From Actinomycetota bacterium (GTDB lineage Bacteria > Actinomycetota > Thermoleophilia > UBA2241), in NCBI GenBank assembly GCA_012719015.1, contig JAAYBE010000118.1, positions 1 to 14,336 on the forward strand: a stretch of DNA of 14,336 bases. The letters are read 5' to 3'. Position 1 is the first letter of the stretch. Each line of letters begins with the position of its first letter. This document shows, in pieces, positions 10,877-14,336 of the stretch. A model generated the notes under the pieces. That model was not told the DNA's origin, searched no databases, and saw nothing but the letters and a program-made list of their open reading frames with translations. The translations under genes and the position numbers were made by a program.

Positions 10877-11509
10877 TCAGGCCTCCTTGCGCACGAGGAC
10901 CACCTCGTCGACGCCGTCGCACTCGTCGACCCGCACGCTGATCCGCTCGTGCGGGGCCGTGGGCAGGTTCTTGCCGACGTAGTCGGGCCGGATGGGCAGC
11001 TCGCGGTGGCCGCGGTCCACGAGGACCGCGAGCTGCACGGCCGCCGGCCGTCCGAAGTCGAAGAGCGCCTCGATGGCGGCGCGGATCGTGCGTCCCGTGT
11101 ACAGCACGTCGTCGACGAGGACCACCGTGGCGCCGTCGACGTCGAACGGCAGGTGCGTGTCCCTGACCACGGGCTGCGGCGTGCTGCGAGGGATGACCCC
11201 GACCGCGCCGCGGGCCGCGACGTCGTCGCGGTAGAAGGAGATGTCGAGGTCGCCACTCTCGACCTGCCGGCCGGCGACCTCGCACAGCAGTCTGTGGACG
11301 CGGGCGCCGATGAACGCGCCGCGGGTATGGATGCCGACGATGGCGAGCCTGTCCGCGGTGGGGTTCTTCTCGAACACCTCGTGGGCGATGCGCGTGATGG
11401 TCCGCGACATCTGCTCCGCCGTCAGGACGACCGTCTCGTTGGCTGGTCTGGGTCCCTGCATGAAAAAAGCGCCGCCGTGATCACCTGTCGGCGTACGGCA
11501 ACGCTGCAC
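10877..11509 (-). CDS. pyrR: PyrR: pyrimidine operon RNA-binding regulator / uracil phosphoribosyltransferase
   Basis: PyrR binds a specific hairpin in pyr mRNA when UMP is high and lowers expression; it also converts uracil and PRPP to UMP. Visible motifs are TITRIAHEVFEKN, GIHTRGAF, GDLDISFYRDD, the PRPP-binding LVDDVLYTGRTIRAA, and LVDRGHRELPIRPDYVGKNLP. Two starts are possible. GTG 11509 (210 residues) has GGAAAGGGG directly before it, inside the PyrR hairpin. ATG 11461 (194 residues) fits the family length better but lies one base after a uridine run and has no ribosome-binding site. The longer form is listed because the SD-like sequence coincides with the PyrR site, as in the translational repression described for Mycobacterium smegmatis. 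Its first 16 residues are not family-like and span the terminator. Confidence 0.93.
   Translation of the reverse strand: MQRCRTPTGDHGGAFFMQGPRPANETVVLTAEQMSRTITRIAHEVFEKNPTADRLAIVGIHTRGAFIGARVHRLLCEVAGRQVESGDLDISFYRDDVAARGAVGVIPRSTPQPVVRDTHLPFDVDGATVVLVDDVLYTGRTIRAAIEALFDFGRPAAVQLAVLVDRGHRELPIRPDYVGKNLPTAPHERISVRVDECDGVDEVVLVRKEA
11463..11504 (-). terminator. Intrinsic terminator in the pyrR leader (attenuator)
   Basis: Minus-strand RNA GCGUUGCCGU (11504-11495) pairs over ten bases, two of them G-U, with ACGGCGGCGC (11478-11469). A 16-base loop lies between the arms, and UUUUUU (11468-11463) follows directly. The structure ends one base before ATG 11461 and begins five bases after GTG 11509. 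It lies downstream of the PyrR-binding hairpin, so it can serve as the off-switch of the operon. A shorter alternative stem, CGCCG/CGGCG, uses the same 3' arm. Confidence 0.8.
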
Positions 11510-11511
11510 CC

Positions 11512-11542
11512 CCTTTCCGTCTCTCCGGACGTGGATTAAAGG
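11512..11542 (-). promoter_or_regulatory. PyrR-binding RNA hairpin in the pyr leader
   Basis: In the minus-strand RNA a lower stem CCUUU/AAAGG encloses an internal bulge (AAUCCA on the 5' side, GA on the 3' side) and an upper stem CGUC/GACG with loop CGGAGA. The segment GUCCGGAGAGAC follows the known PyrR recognition pattern UCCNGNGAG with a compensated stem pair, and UUUAA on the 5' side is also typical. The predicted transcription start lies only a few bases upstream. The 3' strand continues into GGGGGUG, so PyrR binding would hide the ribosome-binding site of GTG 11509. Confidence 0.85.
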
Positions 11543-11550
11543 TCCGACGT

Positions 11551-11579
11551 ACTGTAGCAGCAGGCCGGGGTCACGACAA
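11551..11579 (-). promoter_or_regulatory. Sigma70-type promoter of the pyr operon
   Basis: On the minus strand TTGTCG (-35) and TACAGT (-10) are separated by exactly 17 bases. Each matches four of six consensus bases and keeps the most conserved positions. Transcription would start near 11544, placing the PyrR hairpin at the extreme 5' end of the RNA. Confidence 0.65.
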
Positions 11580-11582
11580 GGA

Positions 11583-11607
11583 GCCGGCGGGGCTGGTCGC
11601 CGCCGGC
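11583..11607 (-). terminator. Possible weak terminator after rluD
   Basis: GCCGGCGG and CCGCCGGC form a perfect eight-base stem with a nine-base loop in the rluD-pyrR gap, followed on the minus strand by UCCUUGU rather than a proper uridine run. Its position just upstream of the pyr -35 box suits ending the rluD transcript, but in such GC-rich DNA a chance palindrome is possible. Confidence 0.4.
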
Positions 11608-11656
11608 GCCGGGCCCTGTGGCGGCACGCCCGTCGCCGGTCGCCCGGTGCCGCTCC

Positions 11657-12577
11657 TCAGATGGGCTGCCGGTCGGCCAGTCCCAGGGACTCGAGGAACT
11701 CGGCGAGGTCGTCGGGCAGCGGGCTGGAGCAGGTGACCTCGTGTCCGTCGTCGGGATGCGGGAACGTGAGTCGCGCGGCGTGCAGGAACTGCCGGCCGAG
11801 ACCCTCCGGCCGCGGCGACCGGCCATACTGCAGGTCTCCGGCGACCGGGTGGCCCAGTGCGGCGAAATGCACCCGGATCTGGTGGGTGCGGCCGGTCTCG
11901 AGACGTACGCGCACGAGCGTGAACGCGCCGGCACGCGCCAGGGTCTCGAAATGGGTGACGGCGCGCTTGCCGGCGGGCGAGTGCAGCGCCATGCGCCTGC
12001 GATCGCGCACGTGCCGGCCGACGGGCGCGTCGATGGTGCCCTCGTCCTGCGCCAGGGAGCCGAGCAGCAGGGCGACATAGGTGCGCTGCACGAGATGCCG
12101 CTTCATGGCCGCCACCAGCCGCCGGTAGGCGTCCTCCCGGCGGGCCACGACGAGGAGCCCGGAGGTGTCCTTGTCGAGGCGATGCACGATGCCCGGCCGC
12201 CGCGCGTCCCCGCCTCGCGCACCGGCGGCAGCGAGGCTGTCCGCCAGAGTGCCGTGCTCGTGACCCGGTGCCGGATGGACGACCACACCGGCCGGTTTGT
12301 CCACCACGAGCACCCAGTCGTCCTCGTAGACGAGCGAGAGCGGGACGGCCGCGGGTGAGGGCGCCTGCGCGGCCGGCGGCGCCGCGCGCCAGGCGACCGT
12401 CTCGCCGGCGTGCAGGATCTGCCTCTTGCGCGCCGGGCTGCCCTCCACCAGGACGAGTCCGGCGGCGATGAGGCGCTGTGCCGCGGCGCGGCTCAGTCGC
12501 AGGCGCTCCGCCAGCGCCACGTCGAGGCGCCGGCCGGCGTCCGCCGCCTCGGCGCGGAAAGTCCCGGACTCACTCAC
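11657..12577 (-). CDS. rluD: RluA/RluD-family 23S rRNA pseudouridine synthase
   Basis: The 306-residue protein has an N-terminal S4 RNA-binding domain (about 18-63: RLDVALAERL, LSRAAAQRLI, LVLVEG). The RluA catalytic domain follows, with VVDKPAGVVVHPAPGH, the signature HRLDKDTSGLLVVAR (catalytic Asp135), RTYVALL and ETGRTHQIRVH. S4 plus this length matches RluD, which modifies the helix 69 loop of 23S rRNA, but the exact target uridines cannot be read from sequence. The GTG start overlaps the lspA stop by eight bases; the pair lspA-rluD is common in many bacteria. Confidence 0.92.
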   Translation of the reverse strand: MSESGTFRAEAADAGRRLDVALAERLRLSRAAAQRLIAAGLVLVEGSPARKRQILHAGETVAWRAAPPAAQAPSPAAVPLSLVYEDDWVLVVDKPAGVVVHPAPGHEHGTLADSLAAAGARGGDARRPGIVHRLDKDTSGLLVVARREDAYRRLVAAMKRHLVQRTYVALLLGSLAQDEGTIDAPVGRHVRDRRRMALHSPAGKRAVTHFETLARAGAFTLVRVRLETGRTHQIRVHFAALGHPVAGDLQYGRSPRPEGLGRQFLHAARLTFPHPDDGHEVTCSSPLPDDLAEFLESLGLADRQPI

Positions 12578-13019
12578 GGCGTCCGACGACGAGCTGCAGC
12601 CCGAGCAGAACTGTCCCGGCGACGATCGCCACGTCGGCGAGGTTGAACGCCGGCCAGAACGACACGCCGATGAAATCGACGACGGCGCCGTGGAACCGCA
12701 GCCGGTCGACGAGGTTGCCCACCGCGCCCCCGAGGATGACGCCCAGTGCAGGACGGTAGCGCGCGGGGCTCAGCACAAGGGCGACGGCGACGCCGGCGGC
12801 CACGACGGCCACCAGCACGACGACCGCGCCTCCCGCGCCGGCCAGACGGCTGAACGACACACCGGGGTTGTAGGTGAGGCCGACCCTGAGTCCGGGGAAC
12901 GGCCGCCACGGCAGACGCCCGGCCAGCGAGCGCACCACGGCCTTGCTGGCCTGGTCGGCCGCCACCACCGCGACGGCGGACAGCAGTGCCGAGGCGTACC
13001 CCGTCCTACTTCTTGTCAC
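12570..13019 (-). CDS. lspA: Lipoprotein signal peptidase (signal peptidase II)
   Basis: LspA is a four-helix membrane aspartyl protease that cleaves prolipoprotein signal peptides after diacylglyceryl modification. The 149-residue protein has a first membrane segment (about 9-21) ending in ADQASK, then YNPGVSF (Asn51, Gly53, Phe56). A long hydrophobic segment lies near 62-83. GGAVGNLVDRLR carries catalytic Asp105, followed by VVDFI and PAFNLADVAI with catalytic Asp129. The GTG start overlaps the end of the upstream small gene by 14 bases and has no obvious ribosome-binding site, so translational coupling is likely. No other start keeps the first helix. Confidence 0.95.
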   Translation of the reverse strand: MTRSRTGYASALLSAVAVVAADQASKAVVRSLAGRLPWRPFPGLRVGLTYNPGVSFSRLAGAGGAVVVLVAVVAAGVAVALVLSPARYRPALGVILGGAVGNLVDRLRFHGAVVDFIGVSFWPAFNLADVAIVAGTVLLGLQLVVGRRE

Positions 13020-13167
13020 GCGGCTTGGGTGCGGCGTCGAGCTCGAGATCGACGTGACCCATGGGGCAGGTGGGCACCTTGGTCTTGCCGCTCCGTCCCC
13101 CGTCGCTGACGACGATGCTCAGGGGATACGTCGCCTTGCACTGCTTGCAGTAGGCGAGCTTGGCCAT
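13006..13167 (-). CDS. Small putative zinc-ribbon protein (53 residues), unknown function
   Basis: This small protein begins MAKLAYCKQCKATYPLSIVV and contains CPMGH near residue 38, with a basic, lysine-rich C-terminus. CxxC plus a later C and H could bind one zinc ion as a compact ribbon, but only three cysteines are present. The ATG has a strong AAAGGAG six bases upstream and lies 19 bases after the DUF167 gene; its end overlaps lspA by 14 bases. Small DksA/TraR-like zinc proteins are sometimes found near lspA, but this one is much shorter and lacks their helices, so no homology is claimed. The good ribosome-binding site and the overlap argue that it is real. Confidence 0.75.
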   Translation of the reverse strand: MAKLAYCKQCKATYPLSIVVSDGGRSGKTKVPTCPMGHVDLELDAAPKPRDKK

Positions 13168-13186
13168 GCGGCGCTCCTTTGGTCGC

Positions 13187-13468
13187 TCAAAGGCCGAGTC
13201 TACGCCGTGCGTCGTCCAGCGTCACGCCGGCCACGTGGAGGAGCTTGCGCCGCGATCGTCCGCCCGCGGATAGGGAGACCGCACGCGGGGTGACGCGCAG
13301 CTCCTGTGCGACGAACCGCACGAGCTCGGCGTTGGCGCGACCCTCGACCGGCGGGGCGGCGAGACGGACCCGCAGACGCCCGTCGACGACGCCGGCCAGA
13401 GCGCTTCGCTGCGCTCCCGGTGTGACCCAGACCGCGAGGCTGAGGCCGCCGTCGCGGGTCTGCGTCAG
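13187..13468 (-). CDS. yggU: DUF167 / YggU-family protein with an apparent CTG start
   Basis: The translated frame gives 93 residues that match the DUF167 family: LAVWVTPGAQRSALAG near the N-terminus, the signature LAAPPVEGRANAELVRF in the middle, and SAGGRSRRKLLHVAG near the C-terminus. The family is a small alpha/beta fold of unknown biochemical role. An in-frame stop at 13502-13504 limits the upstream extent, and no ATG, GTG or TTG occurs between it and the conserved core. The first suitable codon is CTG 13468 with AAAGGA three bases upstream. It follows the divIVA stop by 10 bases, so reinitiation is plausible. A gene finder restricted to standard starts would miss it. Confidence 0.85.
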   Translation of the reverse strand: MTQTRDGGLSLAVWVTPGAQRSALAGVVDGRLRVRLAAPPVEGRANAELVRFVAQELRVTPRAVSLSAGGRSRRKLLHVAGVTLDDARRRLGL

Positions 13469-13478
13469 TGGTCCTTTG

Positions 13479-14336
13479 TCACCAGTTGAACTCGTCCTCG
13501 TTCACCCCGGTGTCCACGTCGGCGAGAAGGTCGTCCTCCCCATCGAGCACGACGGGTTCGTCGTGGCCTTCGGCGGAGTCGCCATCCTCGTCTGCAGGGA
13601 CCGGCGTAGAGGCCGTGATCTCGGGATCGTCAGCGTCGTCTTCGTCCTGCGGCGTCGACGGGCGCCGGGCACCCGCCTGCACGCCTCCGGGTCCGAGCGA
13701 GGGCGTACCTGCTGCGCCGACCGGCGTCCCGGGACGGGCGAAAGGCCGCGGCGCGTCGTCCGACGCGCTCGGCTCCTGTGGTGTGCCGGGTGTGGAGACC
13801 TGCGGCTCCTTCTCCGCCTCGTCCTGCCCGAGGTCCGGGACGTCGGCGGCCGCTGGGGCATCACCGGATGGGCTCGAGCGCTCCGGGGCCGACTCGCGGA
13901 CGATGGCCGCCTTGATGGCCTCGGTGTGTCGTGTCAGGTCCTCGACGGGTGTGGGCGCGGTGGCCTCCGGCGTCTCGTGCAGCTGGCGCAGGTGGCCCTC
14001 GAGCAGTTGCTGGAACTTGAACCGGAAGCCCTCCTCGGCGCTACGGAGCTTGGCCATGGACTGCTCGATCGCCTGACGCTCCGAGTAGGCCTCGTTGATC
14101 AACTGGCGTGCCTTGAGCTCGGCGTCCTGAAGGATGAGCTGCGCCTCCTTGGCGGCGTTCTGCTTCTGCTCCTCGGCACTGGCCTGGGCGTTGACGAGCG
14201 TCTTCTGGAGGGTCTCCTCGATCCGCTTGTAGCCGGCCACCTTCTCCTCGAGCGACTCCACCCGCTCGCCGAGGTCGATGTTCTCCTTGAAGAGCCGCTC
14301 GTACTCGTCGGCGACCTCGTCCAGGAACTCGTCGAC
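13479..14336 (-). CDS. divIVA: DivIVA/Wag31-like polar growth and division protein (N-terminus outside the window)
   Basis: The frame is open to the window edge and contains 285 residues. The first visible residues VDEFLDEVADEYERLFKEN match the conserved DivIVA N-terminal domain just after its membrane-binding loop, so about 20-25 residues are missing. A coiled coil follows to about residue 130 (EEKVAGYKRIEETLQKTL, AKEAQLILQDAELKARQLI, then FKFQQLLEGHLRQL). The remaining part is a long disordered tail rich in Pro, Glu, Asp and Ser, ending in the acidic EDEFNW. DivIVA proteins mark curved membrane at poles and septa and recruit cell-wall enzymes. The gene heads the visible cluster with DUF167, lspA and rluD. 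Confidence 0.93.
   Translation of the reverse strand, partial: VDEFLDEVADEYERLFKENIDLGERVESLEEKVAGYKRIEETLQKTLVNAQASAEEQKQNAAKEAQLILQDAELKARQLINEAYSERQAIEQSMAKLRSAEEGFRFKFQQLLEGHLRQLHETPEATAPTPVEDLTRHTEAIKAAIVRESAPERSSPSGDAPAAADVPDLGQDEAEKEPQVSTPGTPQEPSASDDAPRPFARPGTPVGAAGTPSLGPGGVQAGARRPSTPQDEDDADDPEITASTPVPADEDGDSAEGHDEPVVLDGEDDLLADVDTGVNEDEFNW

Noticed and set aside
11479..11489. AGGTGATC in the terminator loop as ribosome-binding site for pyrR ATG 11461
   Set aside because: It matches the 16S 3' end complement but lies 17 bases from the ATG, too far for that part of the anti-Shine-Dalgarno sequence, and it is enclosed in the terminator loop.

Overview
The window is GC-rich and carries 14 genes that can be read plus the first codons of a fifteenth. 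All are on the minus strand, so transcription runs from the right end to the left. An actinobacterial-type integration host factor (mIHF), a DivIVA/Wag31-like protein, a class 1B PyrD/PyrK pair, a PyrR-controlled pyr operon, many GTG/TTG starts and a probable leaderless promoter together point to a deep-branching actinobacterium. A Thermoleophilia- or Coriobacteriia-like lineage fits, but that placement is inference. No mobile element, tRNA, rRNA, CRISPR array or horizontally acquired island was seen.

Right block (14336 to 11657): the 3' part of divIVA, a small DUF167/YggU gene that apparently begins at CTG, a 53-residue putative zinc-ribbon protein, lspA (signal peptidase II) and an RluD-type pseudouridine synthase. 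The genes are tightly packed, and the lspA junctions overlap.

Middle block (11656 to 2558): a pyrimidine operon, pyrR-pyrB-pyrC-carA-carB-pyrK-pyrD, with 1-8 base overlaps or minimal gaps. It encodes carbamoyl phosphate synthetase, aspartate carbamoyltransferase, dihydroorotase and the two-subunit dihydroorotate dehydrogenase, so it leads from bicarbonate and a nitrogen donor to orotate. pyrE and pyrF are absent. A sigma70-type promoter lies in front of pyrR. A clear PyrR-binding RNA hairpin sits almost at the predicted 5' end of the transcript. A strong intrinsic terminator follows, overlapping a possible N-terminal extension of pyrR, which suggests PyrR control of translation coupled to termination.

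The most striking observation is that CarA, the glutaminase subunit of carbamoyl phosphate synthetase, is full length and collinear with its family but has lost all three catalytic triad residues (Cys to Gly256, His to Arg339, Glu to Asp341). CarB looks intact. This predicts an ammonia-dependent bacterial synthetase, analogous to eukaryotic CPS I but with different substitutions.

Left block (2557 to 1): mihF, gmk, rpoZ, coaBC and the first 16 codons of another gene form a separate unit. It is driven by a near-consensus promoter whose -10 box ends 8 bases before the mihF ATG, so the transcript should be leaderless. The genes serve nucleoid organisation, GMP phosphorylation, RNA polymerase assembly and coenzyme A synthesis.
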